NCBI RefSeq assembly: GCF_030824335.1
Contig: NZ_JAVBXX010000022.1
Coordinates: 1-49,863, forward strand
Direction: 5' to 3'
Length of the DNA stretch: 49,863 nucleotides
Origin: Azonexus sp.
Lineage (GTDB): Bacteria; Pseudomonadota; Gammaproteobacteria; Burkholderiales; Rhodocyclaceae
Part shown: positions 8,922 to 18,213 of the stretch, in pieces
Numbering within the stretch: position 1 is the stretch's first letter
Layout of the letters: every line of letters starts with the position of its first letter
The notes under the pieces: model-generated
Databases searched by the model: none
Told to the model about the DNA's origin: nothing
Seen by the model: only the letters and a program-made list of their open reading frames with translations
Position numbers and translations under genes: made by a program

Positions 8922-9332
8922 TTGACAGATTTATCCAGACTGCGCGGCATACGGGTCATGGTCATTGATGACAGCAACACCATACGGCGAAGCGCCGAGA
9001 TTTTTCTCGTGCAAGCCGGGTGTCAGGTCGTCCTGGCCGAAGATGGCTTCGATGCCCTGGCAAAAATTGCCGACCATCAGCCTGCCATTGTTTTTTGCGA
9101 CATCATGATGCCGCGACTGGATGGTTATCAGACATGCGCGCTTATCAAGAAGAATGCCCGCTTCAAGTCCACGCCGGTGATCATGCTTTCATCCAAGGAT
9201 GGCTTGTTCGACAGGGCTCGTGGCCGGATGGTCGGGTCAGATCAATATCTGACCAAACCGTTCACCAAAGATAGCCTGTTGCAAACGGTTGCCGCATTCG
9301 CACTGCCGGCCACCACGGAAATCAACCAGTAG
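8922..9332 (+). CDS. pilG: Pilus chemosensory response regulator PilG
   Basis: 136 residues, a stand-alone CheY-like receiver. Acidic pair in VMVIDDSNTIRR, phosphoacceptor Asp in IVFCDIMMPRLDG, Thr/Ser switch region VIMLSSKDG, and the conserved Lys in YLTKPF. In P. aeruginosa PilG is a phosphorelay target of ChpA that promotes pilus extension. No ATG is available. AGGGGG at 8909-8914 is seven bases before TTG 8922, which I take as the start; TTG 8916 is too close. A TAAGAT at 8870-8875 with TTACAG at 8845-8850 is a possible, poorly spaced promoter shared by the cluster. First gene of pilGHIJ-chpA. Confidence 0.93.
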   Translation: MTDLSRLRGIRVMVIDDSNTIRRSAEIFLVQAGCQVVLAEDGFDALAKIADHQPAIVFCDIMMPRLDGYQTCALIKKNARFKSTPVIMLSSKDGLFDRARGRMVGSDQYLTKPFTKDSLLQTVAAFALPATTEINQ

Positions 9333-9346
9333 TTCAGGGAGCAAGA

Positions 9347-9712
9347 ATGCCCGTCAAAAATATTCTCGTCGTCGACGATTCTCCGACCGAACGTTTTTTT
9401 ACGGTCGACGTACTGACCAAGGCTGGCTACCTGGTCGCCACCGCCGAGAACGGCGAAGATGGCATCGCCCAAGCCAAGGCCACCAAACCCGACCTGATCC
9501 TGATGGATGTCGTCATGCCCGGCCTGAATGGTTATCAGGCAACGCGCACCTTGTCGCGGGATGAAGAAACCAAGCACATCCCGGTCATCGTCTGCACTTC
9601 CAAGGGCCAGGAAACCGACAAGATCTGGGGCTTGCGCCAAGGCGCTGTCGATTACCTCGTCAAACCACTGAATCCACAAGAACTGCTGCAGCGCATCGCC
9701 GCCCTGCCCTGA
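9347..9712 (+). CDS. pilH: Pilus chemosensory response regulator PilH
   Basis: 121 residues, single receiver domain: ILVVDDSPTERFF, phosphoacceptor in LILMDVVMPGLNG, VIVCTSKGQETDK and the conserved Lys in YLVKPLNP. In P. aeruginosa PilH opposes PilG by favouring retraction or acting as a phosphate sink. AGGGAG precedes the ATG by a normal distance. It starts 14 bases after pilG and ends five bases before pilI, in the canonical order. Confidence 0.94.
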   Translation: MPVKNILVVDDSPTERFFTVDVLTKAGYLVATAENGEDGIAQAKATKPDLILMDVVMPGLNGYQATRTLSRDEETKHIPVIVCTSKGQETDKIWGLRQGAVDYLVKPLNPQELLQRIAALP

Positions 9713-9717
9713 CCATC

Positions 9718-10230
9718 ATGGCCCGCAAGAGCAGTCTGCGTGATTTTCAGTCCTACCTGGCCGGCCGCCTCAGCGATGCCGCGCTGGGGCACGGTGCAGC
9801 ATCCTGGCTGGGTATCGATGTTAGCGGTGAAGCCTGGCTCATTGACCTGTCGGATGGTGGAGAAATCGTCCAGGCACCACAACTGGCCAACGTACCGCTG
9901 ACTTATCCGTGGTTTTCCGGGATCGCCAATGTGCGTGGCAATCTTCACGCCGTGACCGATTTTTCCGCCTTCCTCGGCAGTCAGCCGACACCACGCAATG
10001 CCAACGCCAGACTATTGCTGATTGGTGCCCGTTACGGCTCAAACGCCGCCTTGCTGGTATCACGCATGCTGGGCCTGAAAAAACCTGAACACTTCAATGA
10101 AACAACGGCCGACAACACGTTTCATGCCTGGGGCCGACAGCGTTTTACCGACGCCGACGGACGTGTCTGGCGCAAACTCGCCGTCAGGGAACTGCTGGCT
10201 GACCAGCGTTTCATGAACATCGGAATATAA
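9718..10230 (+). CDS. pilI: CheW-like coupling protein PilI
   Basis: 170 residues consisting of a CheW domain (about 30-165): [47 protein letters not shown], then [22 protein letters not shown]. PilI couples the receptor PilJ to the kinase ChpA at the cell pole. It sits between pilH and pilJ, five bases after pilH. A GC-rich palindrome follows its stop. Confidence 0.92.
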   Translation: MARKSSLRDFQSYLAGRLSDAALGHGAASWLGIDVSGEAWLIDLSDGGEIVQAPQLANVPLTYPWFSGIANVRGNLHAVTDFSAFLGSQPTPRNANARLLLIGARYGSNAALLVSRMLGLKKPEHFNETTADNTFHAWGRQRFTDADGRVWRKLAVRELLADQRFMNIGI

Positions 10231-10236
10231 AAAGAC

Positions 10237-10252
10237 GGGCCCGCGCGGGCCC
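10237..10252 (+). other. Perfect GC palindrome between pilI and pilJ
   Basis: GGGCCCGCGCGGGCCC is a perfect 16-base palindrome placed seven bases after the pilI stop and just before the pilJ Shine-Dalgarno (GCGGAGG, 10255-10261). It has no T-run, so it is more likely an mRNA processing, stability or partial attenuation hairpin within the operon than a full terminator. Confidence 0.5.
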
Positions 10253-10267
10253 AAGCGGAGGATGGAA

Positions 10268-12391
10268 ATGGCATTTAGCTTCAAGCTCCCAAGATTCGGG
10301 GCATCCAGAAAAAACGTATCGCCGCTCACCATCACGGGAGGCGACGCACCAACAACGCCGATCAAAACGGGTATCAAGCATCCGTTTTCGGGCAAGAACG
10401 CAACACAACAGATGAAAATGCTGGGTGGCATCTTCGTTGCTGCCTTGTTGGTCATTGGTATTCTTGTTTTCCAGGACAATCAGGACTCGGCACACGGGAC
10501 CGCCTATGTCGCAGCGGCAGGCGAAATGCGCATGCTTTCCCAGCGCCTGGCAAAAGCTTCTTCGCTGGCCTTGCAGGGCAATCAGAACGCATTTGCCCAA
10601 CTCAGGGAATCCCGCACAAGCTTTGCCCAATTGATGGAGCGCCTGAGTCAGGGCGGCGAACTGGGCAAGATCAGCGTCCCGGCATCCCCTGGATCGGTAC
10701 AACCCCAACTCAACGCACTTGCCGAGCGCTGGACACAAACGGCCAAGGATGCGGAAACCGTCATTTCACAGGAAAAAAACCTGATTGACCTTGGCAAGAA
10801 CGTCGCAACTATCGATGACAACAATTCGGTGATGCTGGAACTGACCGAACAGGTTGCTGCGCTCAAACTGCAAGGCGGCTCGTCAGCACGCGAGATTGCC
10901 TCGGCCAATCAGCTCGTCATGTTGACGCAGCGTATTTCCAAGAACGCATCTGCCTTGTTGGTCGGTTCGGAAATCAACCCGGAAGTCGCTTTCCTGCTCG
11001 GCAAGGACACCAACAACTTCCGCGAATTGATGCAAGGCTTGGGCAAGGGCGGCGGCGATGCGGAAGCTCGAATAAAGACCGAAGCACTGGAGGCCGCCTT
11101 CAAGGAATACGAGGCCGCCATTTCAGGCATTCTCGGCAATATGCAGCCACTGGTTCTCTCCAAGCAAGCCGGTTCACGCATTTTCCGGGACAGCGAAGAA
11201 CTTCTCAAAGCCACCGAGGCATTGGCTCTTGGCTATCAGGAAAGTTTGAGCGGAAGAGGCTTTTTCATCCTTTCCCTGCTTGTCTTGATCGCGTTGGCAC
11301 TGGGCTCTCTGGCCATGCTGGTTCGCGTCTATGTCGATGATGCGAAACGGCGAACCCATGAAGTGGAACAACAGCGCCTTGGCTCTGAACAGGTCAATCG
11401 CGAGAACCAGGACGCCATTCTGCGCCTGATGAACGAACTGGGTGATTTGGCTGATGGCGACTTGACTGTTACCGCGACCGTTAGCGAAAACATTACCGGC
11501 GCCATTGCCGACTCGATCAACTACACAATTGAAGAACTCCGGGTTCTGGTTGGCCGGATCAACGATGCGGCAAACCGGGTGACAACAGCAACCGAAATCG
11601 CTCGCCAGACCTCGGCCGAGCTGCTTGCGGCTGCCGAACGGCAATCCAGCGAAATTCAGGAAGCCGGCCAGTCGGCACTGGCCATGGCGCGCTCGATGAA
11701 CGAAGTCTCGGGTAATGCCACACAGTCTGCCCAGGTGGCAAACCAGTCCCTGATGGCAGCCGAAAAGGGTACGCTGGCCGTACAGGACTCGATCAAGGGC
11801 ATGAACGAAATCCGCAACCAGATTCAGGAAACCTCGAAGCGGATCAAACGCCTTGGCGAAAGCTCGCAGGAGATCGGTGAAATCGTTGAACTGATTTCCG
11901 ACATTACCGAACAGACCAACGTGCTGGCACTGAACGCTGCCATTCAGGCCGCGTCAGCCGGCGATGCAGGGCGCGGCTTTACCGTGGTTGCGGAAGAAGT
12001 GCAGCGACTGGCGGAACGTTCGGGCGAAGCAACCAAGCAGATTGCCGCGATTGTAAAGACCATTCAGACCGATACACAGGATGCTGTATCAGCCATGGAA
12101 CAATCGACCCAGGGTGTGGTCGAGGGAGCGAAGCTGTCCGATGCGGCAGGCCAGGCCCTGTCCGAAATTGGTCAGGTGTCGCGTAACCTTGCTGACCTGA
12201 TCCAGAGCATTTCCAGCTCAACGCAGAACCAGGCCAATTCGGCAACCCACGTTGCCGACCTGATGCAGGATATTCTGCGCGTCACGGAACAAACCACGGC
12301 AGGTACGCAGCGCACAGCCGAGGCGGTGGATGAATTGTCTGCACTGGCGTCGGAACTCAAGGGTTCGGTCGCCGGCTTCAAGGTCGACTGA
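10268..12391 (+). CDS. pilJ: Methyl-accepting chemotaxis protein PilJ
   Basis: 707 residues. A cytoplasmic N-terminus of ~50 residues leads to TM1 ([18 protein letters not shown]). The periplasmic part has two PilJ-type helical modules marked by [14 protein letters not shown] and [16 protein letters not shown]2 ([20 protein letters not shown]) is followed by a HAMP-like segment ([15 protein letters not shown]) and a coiled-coil signalling domain whose hairpin tip is [20 protein letters not shown] and [18 protein letters not shown]. It senses pilus- or surface-related input and controls ChpA through PilI. GCGGAGG abuts ATG 10262 but is six bases from ATG 10268, so the latter is preferred. No pilK methyltransferase follows; chpA starts 19 bases downstream. 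Confidence 0.95.
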   Translation: MAFSFKLPRFGASRKNVSPLTITGGDAPTTPIKTGIKHPFSGKNATQQMKMLGGIFVAALLVIGILVFQDNQDSAHGTAYVAAAGEMRMLSQRLAKASSLALQGNQNAFAQLRESRTSFAQLMERLSQGGELGKISVPASPGSVQPQLNALAERWTQTAKDAETVISQEKNLIDLGKNVATIDDNNSVMLELTEQVAALKLQGGSSAREIASANQLVMLTQRISKNASALLVGSEINPEVAFLLGKDTNNFRELMQGLGKGGGDAEARIKTEALEAAFKEYEAAISGILGNMQPLVLSKQAGSRIFRDSEELLKATEALALGYQESLSGRGFFILSLLVLIALALGSLAMLVRVYVDDAKRRTHEVEQQRLGSEQVNRENQDAILRLMNELGDLADGDLTVTATVSENITGAIADSINYTIEELRVLVGRINDAANRVTTATEIARQTSAELLAAAERQSSEIQEAGQSALAMARSMNEVSGNATQSAQVANQSLMAAEKGTLAVQDSIKGMNEIRNQIQETSKRIKRLGESSQEIGEIVELISDITEQTNVLALNAAIQAASAGDAGRGFTVVAEEVQRLAERSGEATKQIAAIVKTIQTDTQDAVSAMEQSTQGVVEGAKLSDAAGQALSEIGQVSRNLADLIQSISSSTQNQANSATHVADLMQDILRVTEQTTAGTQRTAEAVDELSALASELKGSVAGFKVD

Positions 12392-12410
12392 CCAATAAAC
12401 GCGAGAGAGC

Positions 12411-15400
12411 ATGAACGCGGCAACTGAATTTGATTTGGGCCCACTAACCTGGGTCAAGGGCGAGATTGACCAGGCACTGCTCCGCGCCGAAGAGGCGCTG
12501 GGCCAATTCGTCTCCAGTGCCGATGCAACACAGCTCAAGTTCTGTCGTACCCACGTGCACCAGGTTCACGGTGCGCTCGACATGGTCGGCTTGAACGGCA
12601 TCACCGATCTCACCGAATCACTTGAGGCACTCCTGCTGGCGCTCGAAGAGCAGCGCCAGACATGTGATGCAGATACAGAAGCCACCTTGCGTGCGGCACT
12701 GGCAACCCTCAGCCAGTATCTCGATGATCTGATGGCTGGCGAACCCCACCAGCCTCTGCGCGTATTTCCTGTTTTCAACCAATTGGCCAAGGCACGCGGA
12801 CTACCCGCGCCCCACCCTTGCGACCTTTTTTACCCTGATCTGAGCCAGCGCCCGCCAAAATCCTCGGTCATTGCGCCCGACCTGTCGACAGACGAAATGC
12901 GGCAGATCCTGCGCACCCAGCGCGCCCGCTTTCAGAAAGGCTTGCTGCAGCACCTGACCAAGCCGGCACTCGCAGCCACGGGGCGACAGGAAATGCGCCA
13001 GGCACTGGCCGCGATTGAAGCCATTCAACCCAACTCGATAGCGCGTTCTTTCTGGTGGGTCTCCCAGGCGTTTCTCGAAGCGCTGGAGAACCCGCAACTG
13101 GCAGGGGAAGTACCAGCCCGCCAGTTATGCTCCGGTATCGATCTGCAAATCCGCCGACTCCTTGAAGGCTCAAGCAATCTGGCCGAGCGTGTCATGCGCG
13201 AAGCGCTGTACTACGTGGCGCGGGCCACCGCGGAGGAAAACTCGCTACTCGCGCAGGTCCAGCAGGTTTTTGCCTTGCCCGCGCTGATTCCTGCCGCTGC
13301 AACAATCCAGTCGTTGCCCAAGGTACAGGAAGTCGCCTTGCGTCGCTTGCGCGAATTGCTTGGCAGTATTGAAGAAGTCTGGAACAAATACTGCGCAGGC
13401 AGTCCGGCAAGTCTCTCAGCCTTTGCTGAACAGGCCAATACGGGCGCCCAACTGACCAGCGAAATCGGACAAACCGATCTCAAGCGACTGGGTCAGGCCC
13501 TGGCCGCAATTGCCAATTGGTTACAGGAAGACGCTAGCCGCTTCAACGACAGCGTTGCCATGGAAGTAGCGACAGCGATCCTGCTGTTACAGAGCGCCCA
13601 CGACAACTTCAAGCACTTGGGCAACGATTTTGCCCAACAAGTAGATTTGATGGTGGAACGGCTCTACGCCTGCATCGCAGGACGTCCAGCCAGTGGCGGC
13701 GATGTGCCGCTGCTCGATGAAATGACGCGACGGGCACAGGAAAAACTGCTGATTGCCCAAGTCGGGCGCGAAATCCAGAATAACCTGGCACAAATTGAAC
13801 AAGCGCTCGACAGCTTTTTCCGCAATCCAGCCAAGGGACTGGATATGGGCTTGCTGGATGCCCCGCTGAAGCAAATCAGCGGAGCATTGGCCATGCTCGG
13901 CCATTTTTCTGCGGTCAACAGCCTCAAGGCGGCAATTTCGCGCATCGCCGGATTTGCAGCACCAAGCTACCAACCCGTCGAAGGCGACTTTCAGCGGGTT
14001 GCCGATGAACTGTCAGTTCTCGGCTTCTTCGTAGACTCGCTCCAACATGGAGAAAACAGCTTCGACGATTTTGTTCGCCGCCTGCATGGCGAACAAGCAG
14101 CACAAGACAGCGAAGACAAGGTAGAGCCTCTCACGGTTGAGGCTGAGCTGGCCCAGCAAGCACGTGAAACACGAGCCTTGGCCGATGCATTGCGCGAAAC
14201 ACCTGATGATGCAAAGCTGCAAAATGAACTGAAACAAAATCTCGAGGCCATCCAGAAAGATGCCGATCTGGTTGCAGACCGCACACTGGAAGCATCCGCC
14301 AAAGCAGCACTTGCCGCACTGGCCTCCGGTGAACAAATCGACTCTGCCCTATCGGGTTTGCCAACACAACAACGCGAAGCCCCCCAGCCATCGGCAGAAA
14401 CCTTGCAACTGGCCGGCGCCAGCCACGAGGAAATCGACGCCGAACTCCTGGCAATCTTCATCGAAGAAGCTCATGACGTATTGGCCACGATGGGGGAACA
14501 AAAGGCCGTACTGCTCATCGACCCGCACAATGGCGAAGCACTGACCACGATCCGCCGGGCCAGTCACACGCTCAAAGGCTCCGGCCGCATGGTTGGACTG
14601 AGCGCACTGGGCGAAACCGCCTGGGAAATCGAACAGACGCTGAATTTCTGGTTACGCCAGGACATGGCGGTGACGCCCGAATTGATCGGCCTGATCGACA
14701 ATACCCACACGCTGTTCTCCGAATGGGTCAAACATCTGGAAACCGGTGCAGGCACTGCGCCCGATAGCAGTGCGCTGACGGCACTTGCCGCGCATCTGCG
14801 AGGCGACGACCCGATACTGGCGGCACTCCCTTCGGTCGCCGTACCCCCCCTCGCCAGCCCGCCGGCAGTTGTTGCTGAGGAAGTTGCTGAGGAAGTTGCT
14901 GAGGAAGTTGCTGAGGAAGTTGCTGAGGAAGTTGCTGAGGAAGTTGCTGAAGAAGTTGCTGAGGAAGTCGCTGAAGAAGTCGCTGAAGAAGTCGCTGAAG
15001 AAGTCGCTGAAGAAGTCGCTGAAGAAGTTGCTGAAGAAGTTGCTGAAGAAGTTGCTGAAGAAGTTGCTGAAGAAGTCGCTGAAGAAGTCGCTGAAGAAGT
15101 CGCTGAAGAAGTCGCTGAAGAAGTCGCTGAAGAAGTCGCTGAAGAAGTCGCTGAAGAAGTCGCTGAAGAAGTCGCTGAAGAAGTCCCCGCCCGGCATGAC
15201 AACGATCTGCAATTGCAGGCAACGGCAGAAGCTTTTGAAGAGTTGCTGATGCTTGATGCAGAGGAAATTCTGCCCGCTATCGATGCAACACCCACACCGG
15301 CCACCGATGCTGATGCTGATGCTGATGCTGATGCTGATGCTGATGCTGATGCTGATGCTGATGCTGATGCTGATGAAGTTTTGCCGGTTACCAGCAGTTC

Positions 15401-18164
15401 GCCAACGCTCTACGACATTTTCCGCGAAGAAGCGCGCGGTCACTTGCAAACCTTGGTTGACAGTTTCGCTGTACTGGAAGCCGCGCCAGCCTCGCCAATG
15501 ACGTTTGAAATGACGCGGGCCGCACACACGCTGGGCGGCATTGCCGCAACAGTTGGACTGATGCCGCTGAACCACCTGGCGATCAGCCTGGAACACGCCC
15601 TGTTGCGCCGCGATGGCTCTGCCCAGCCAAACAGCATTGAGGGCTTGGAGACCGTGCGTCAGGCCATCATGACGCTGGAGCAGATGTTCGCCGGACTGGC
15701 CGCACAGCAAGCGCCGGAGGAGCAAACACAACTGATTGGTGCCCTGGAGGAGATTTATCACCCGGCACCGCAGATGGAAGAAAAATCCGAATCTTCCGCT
15801 AGCGCCCGGATCATTCAATTGCCGGGCGTCCGAACAACAGTTGCCGTCGAAGAGATCGCGGCGCATGTGGAGCCCTTGCCGACCGAAGCGCCAGCACCAC
15901 TGACCGATGAACTGGATGAACAACTGCTGCCGATTTTCCTGGAAGAAGCAGCAGACCAGCTACGCGAACTGACCGAGCAATTGCGCGCCTGGCGCGCCGG
16001 CCTTGGCGAAGAGGCGGCACCGCGAGCCATTTCCCGCGTGCTGCACACCTTCAAGGGCAATGCCCGGATGGCTGGGGCCATGAACTTGGGCGAGGCAACC
16101 CACCTGCTTGAAACCCGTGTTCAGGAAGTGATGACTGCCGGTAGCGCAGATTCAGCCTTCATCGACGAAATCGAAATGGCTTGCGATGCGCTGGCCTTGG
16201 CCACCGAACACTTACGCAGCGGCCCACCGGATGAGCCTGTCAGCACGGAAATCCCGTCCACCGAGCCGTCGACCGCAAGCGAACAGCCCCAGTTGCCGGC
16301 GAGCACTACGGAAAACGACGCCGAGACGAATACAGATAGCGGCCAACGTGCCATGCTGCGGGTACGTGCCGACCTGATCGACCGGCTGGTTAACGAAGCC
16401 GGGGAATTGTCGATTGCCCGCGCCCGGATCGAAGGCGAAATGCGCAGCCTGAAGGGGTCGTTGCTCGATTTGACGGAAAACGTCATTCGCCTGCGCCGCC
16501 AGTTGCGCGAAATCGAGATCCAGGCGGAATCGCAGATTCAGGCCCACGTCGCACAAACGCACGACAGCGAGGCCGAATTCGATCCGCTGGAACTCGACCG
16601 CTTTACCCGCTTCCAGGAACTGACCCGCTTCATGGCCGAATCGGTCAATGACGTGGCCACCGTTCAACAGAATCTGCTCAAGAATCTGGACGATGCGAAT
16701 GCCGCAATTCTCGCCCAGGCCCGCTTGAACCGCGGGCTGCAGCAGGAACTGATGGGCGTCCGGATGTTGCCCTTTGCCAGCCAGGCGGAGCGCCTGTATC
16801 GCATCGTCCGGCAAACCGCCAAGGAAGTCGGCAAGCGGGCCAATTTCGATATTGTTGGCGGCCAGGTGGAAATCGACCGCTCGGTACTCGACAAGATGAT
16901 GGCGCCGATCGAGCACATGCTGCGCAATGCCGTGACCCACGGCATCGAGACCCGCGAACAGCGTGCTGCGGTCGACAAGCCGGAAACCGGCGAAATCACC
17001 CTCAAGCTGGTTCAGGAAGCCAACGAAATCGTGCTTTCCCTGACCGATGACGGCAAGGGTCTGGATCGCCAGCGCATCCGTGCGCGGGCTGAAGCCATGG
17101 GATTATTGTTGCCCGATCAGGAAATCAGCGATGCAGCACTGCTCGATTTCATTTTCCAGCCGGGCTTCTCGACCGCAACCGAGCTGACCCAGGTGTCCGG
17201 GCGGGGCGTCGGCATGGATGTCGTGAAAACAGCCGTTGCCGAATTGGGCGGACGGATCGAAATCGAGACCGAAAGCGCTCGCGGCACGACATTCCGGCTC
17301 TATCTTCCGCTGACGCTGGCCGTCATGCAAACCCTGCTGGTTCGTGCCGGCAGCCAACAACATGCCGTGCCTTCGACCATGATCGAACAGGTCCTGGAAC
17401 TGAAGGAAAAAGGGCTGACGGCAATCCGTGAAGCCGGCGAAGCCCAATGGCAAGGCAATCGTTACCCCTTCCATTTCCTGCCCCATCTGCTGGGCGACCT
17501 GAGCGCACAACCTGAAGCCCACCGCCAATACTGGGTACTGCTGCTACGGGCCGGTGCCCAGCGCGTAGCCGTGCTGGTCGACGAACTCAAGGGCAATCAG
17601 GAAGTCGTGGTCAAGAACGTCGGCGCCCAGCTTGCCCGCGTGGTCGGCATTGCCGGAGCAACGGTTCTGGGCGATGGTCAGGTGATGCTGATCCTCAACC
17701 CGGTCGCGCTGGCCGGACGGCTCCAGCCGCAGGATGCCGCTTCGTACGTCCAGCCAGGTTCTGCCGAACCGGTGGCACAAACCATCCAGCACCTGCCGAC
17801 GGTCATGGTAGTCGATGACTCGCTCACCGTGCGCAAGATCACCAGTCGCCTGCTGCTGCGCGAAGGCTATCAGGTCATTCTCGCCAAGGATGGCGTGGAT
17901 GCGCTGGAGCAATTGACCGAAGAAATGCCGGACGTCATTCTGTCCGACGTCGAAATGCCGCGCATGGACGGCTTCGATTTCGTCCGTAACGTACGCGCCG
18001 ATGAACGTCTGCGTAACATTCCGATTGCCATGATCACCTCGCGCACCGCCGACAAGCACCGCAACTACGCACTGGAAATCGGGGCCAACCACTATCTCGG
18101 CAAGCCCTACGACGAAGAGGAATTGCTGGCCTTGCTGGCTGGCTATTGCAAAAAAGCCTCCTGA
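12411..18164 (+). CDS. chpA: Hybrid chemosensory histidine kinase ChpA
   Basis: 1917 residues. Hpt-like modules lie in the N-terminal two thirds: His53 (VHQVHGALDMVGL), a degenerate one near 470-510 lacking the His (LKQISGALAML), His719 (SHTLKGSGRMVG), His1039 (AHTLGGIAATVG, Lys replaced by Gly) and His1212 (LHTFKGNARMAG). Next come a CheA-type dimerisation/ATPase unit (LIDRLVNEAGELS, MLRNAVTHGIE, DDGKGLDRQR, SGRGVGMDVVK), a CheW domain and a C-terminal receiver with phosphoacceptor Asp1846 (LSDVEMPRMDG). Between His719 and His1039 are two tandem repeat tracts (VAEE x26; DA x11) that probably act as a flexible acidic linker. In P. aeruginosa ChpA phosphorylates PilG and PilH and also raises cAMP. 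The gene ends at a perfect palindrome shared with phrB. chpB and chpC do not follow. Confidence 0.95.
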   Translation: MNAATEFDLGPLTWVKGEIDQALLRAEEALGQFVSSADATQLKFCRTHVHQVHGALDMVGLNGITDLTESLEALLLALEEQRQTCDADTEATLRAALATLSQYLDDLMAGEPHQPLRVFPVFNQLAKARGLPAPHPCDLFYPDLSQRPPKSSVIAPDLSTDEMRQILRTQRARFQKGLLQHLTKPALAATGRQEMRQALAAIEAIQPNSIARSFWWVSQAFLEALENPQLAGEVPARQLCSGIDLQIRRLLEGSSNLAERVMREALYYVARATAEENSLLAQVQQVFALPALIPAAATIQSLPKVQEVALRRLRELLGSIEEVWNKYCAGSPASLSAFAEQANTGAQLTSEIGQTDLKRLGQALAAIANWLQEDASRFNDSVAMEVATAILLLQSAHDNFKHLGNDFAQQVDLMVERLYACIAGRPASGGDVPLLDEMTRRAQEKLLIAQVGREIQNNLAQIEQALDSFFRNPAKGLDMGLLDAPLKQISGALAMLGHFSAVNSLKAAISRIAGFAAPSYQPVEGDFQRVADELSVLGFFVDSLQHGENSFDDFVRRLHGEQAAQDSEDKVEPLTVEAELAQQARETRALADALRETPDDAKLQNELKQNLEAIQKDADLVADRTLEASAKAALAALASGEQIDSALSGLPTQQREAPQPSAETLQLAGASHEEIDAELLAIFIEEAHDVLATMGEQKAVLLIDPHNGEALTTIRRASHTLKGSGRMVGLSALGETAWEIEQTLNFWLRQDMAVTPELIGLIDNTHTLFSEWVKHLETGAGTAPDSSALTALAAHLRGDDPILAALPSVAVPPLASPPAVVAEEVAEEVAEEVAEEVAEEVAEEVAEEVAEEVAEEVAEEVAEEVAEEVAEEVAEEVAEEVAEEVAEEVAEEVAEEVAEEVAEEVAEEVAEEVAEEVAEEVAEEVPARHDNDLQLQATAEAFEELLMLDAEEILPAIDATPTPATDADADADADADADADADADADADEVLPVTSSSPTLYDIFREEARGHLQTLVDSFAVLEAAPASPMTFEMTRAAHTLGGIAATVGLMPLNHLAISLEHALLRRDGSAQPNSIEGLETVRQAIMTLEQMFAGLAAQQAPEEQTQLIGALEEIYHPAPQMEEKSESSASARIIQLPGVRTTVAVEEIAAHVEPLPTEAPAPLTDELDEQLLPIFLEEAADQLRELTEQLRAWRAGLGEEAAPRAISRVLHTFKGNARMAGAMNLGEATHLLETRVQEVMTAGSADSAFIDEIEMACDALALATEHLRSGPPDEPVSTEIPSTEPSTASEQPQLPASTTENDAETNTDSGQRAMLRVRADLIDRLVNEAGELSIARARIEGEMRSLKGSLLDLTENVIRLRRQLREIEIQAESQIQAHVAQTHDSEAEFDPLELDRFTRFQELTRFMAESVNDVATVQQNLLKNLDDANAAILAQARLNRGLQQELMGVRMLPFASQAERLYRIVRQTAKEVGKRANFDIVGGQVEIDRSVLDKMMAPIEHMLRNAVTHGIETREQRAAVDKPETGEITLKLVQEANEIVLSLTDDGKGLDRQRIRARAEAMGLLLPDQEISDAALLDFIFQPGFSTATELTQVSGRGVGMDVVKTAVAELGGRIEIETESARGTTFRLYLPLTLAVMQTLLVRAGSQQHAVPSTMIEQVLELKEKGLTAIREAGEAQWQGNRYPFHFLPHLLGDLSAQPEAHRQYWVLLLRAGAQRVAVLVDELKGNQEVVVKNVGAQLARVVGIAGATVLGDGQVMLILNPVALAGRLQPQDAASYVQPGSAEPVAQTIQHLPTVMVVDDSLTVRKITSRLLLREGYQVILAKDGVDALEQLTEEMPDVILSDVEMPRMDGFDFVRNVRADERLRNIPIAMITSRTADKHRNYALEIGANHYLGKPYDEEELLALLAGYCKKAS
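14871..15182 (+). repeat. 26 tandem copies of a 12-base unit encoding VAEE, inside chpA
   Basis: Twenty-six uninterrupted 12-base units. Units 1-6 and 8 are GTTGCTGAGGAA, units 7 and 14-17 are GTTGCTGAAGAA, and units 9-13 and 18-26 are GTCGCTGAAGAA. The block pattern of variants points to repeated segmental duplication. The unit is a multiple of three, so copy changes keep chpA in frame. The encoded stretch is acidic and probably helical or extended. Confidence 0.97.
15306..15374 (+). repeat. Eleven tandem GATGCT units encoding (Asp-Ala)n, inside chpA
   Basis: GATGCT is repeated 11 times without a mismatch and followed by a final GAT, encoding an Asp-Ala run just before the module containing His1039. 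The hexamer keeps the frame on expansion or contraction. Its perfection suggests recent slippage. Confidence 0.97.
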
Positions 18165-18167
18165 ACG

Positions 18168-18195
18168 ACGTTGACCGCAATATTGCGGTCAACGT
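18168..18195. repeat. Perfect 28-bp palindrome built from two inverted GCGGTCAAC motifs
   Basis: Arms ACGTTGACCGCAAT (18168-18181) and ATTGCGGTCAACGT (18182-18195) are exact inverted repeats with no spacer. It sits between the convergent ends of chpA (stop at 18164) and phrB (stop at 18214), where an inverted pair could work as a bidirectional transcription stop. It is the clearest member of the GCGGTCRAC family found throughout the window. Confidence 0.9.
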
Positions 18196-18213
18196 GCTGC
18201 AAACGGCTTTTCC

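Noticed and set aside
14871..15182. CRISPR-like repeat array
   Set aside because: The units are contiguous 12-mers without spacers and lie in frame inside chpA.
14564..15923. Long open frames in other frames across the chpA repeat arrays (Ser/Ala/Thr-, Phe/Ser- and Leu/Lys-rich)
   Set aside because: Tandem repeats free of stops open several frames at once. Only the chpA frame has domains on both sides.
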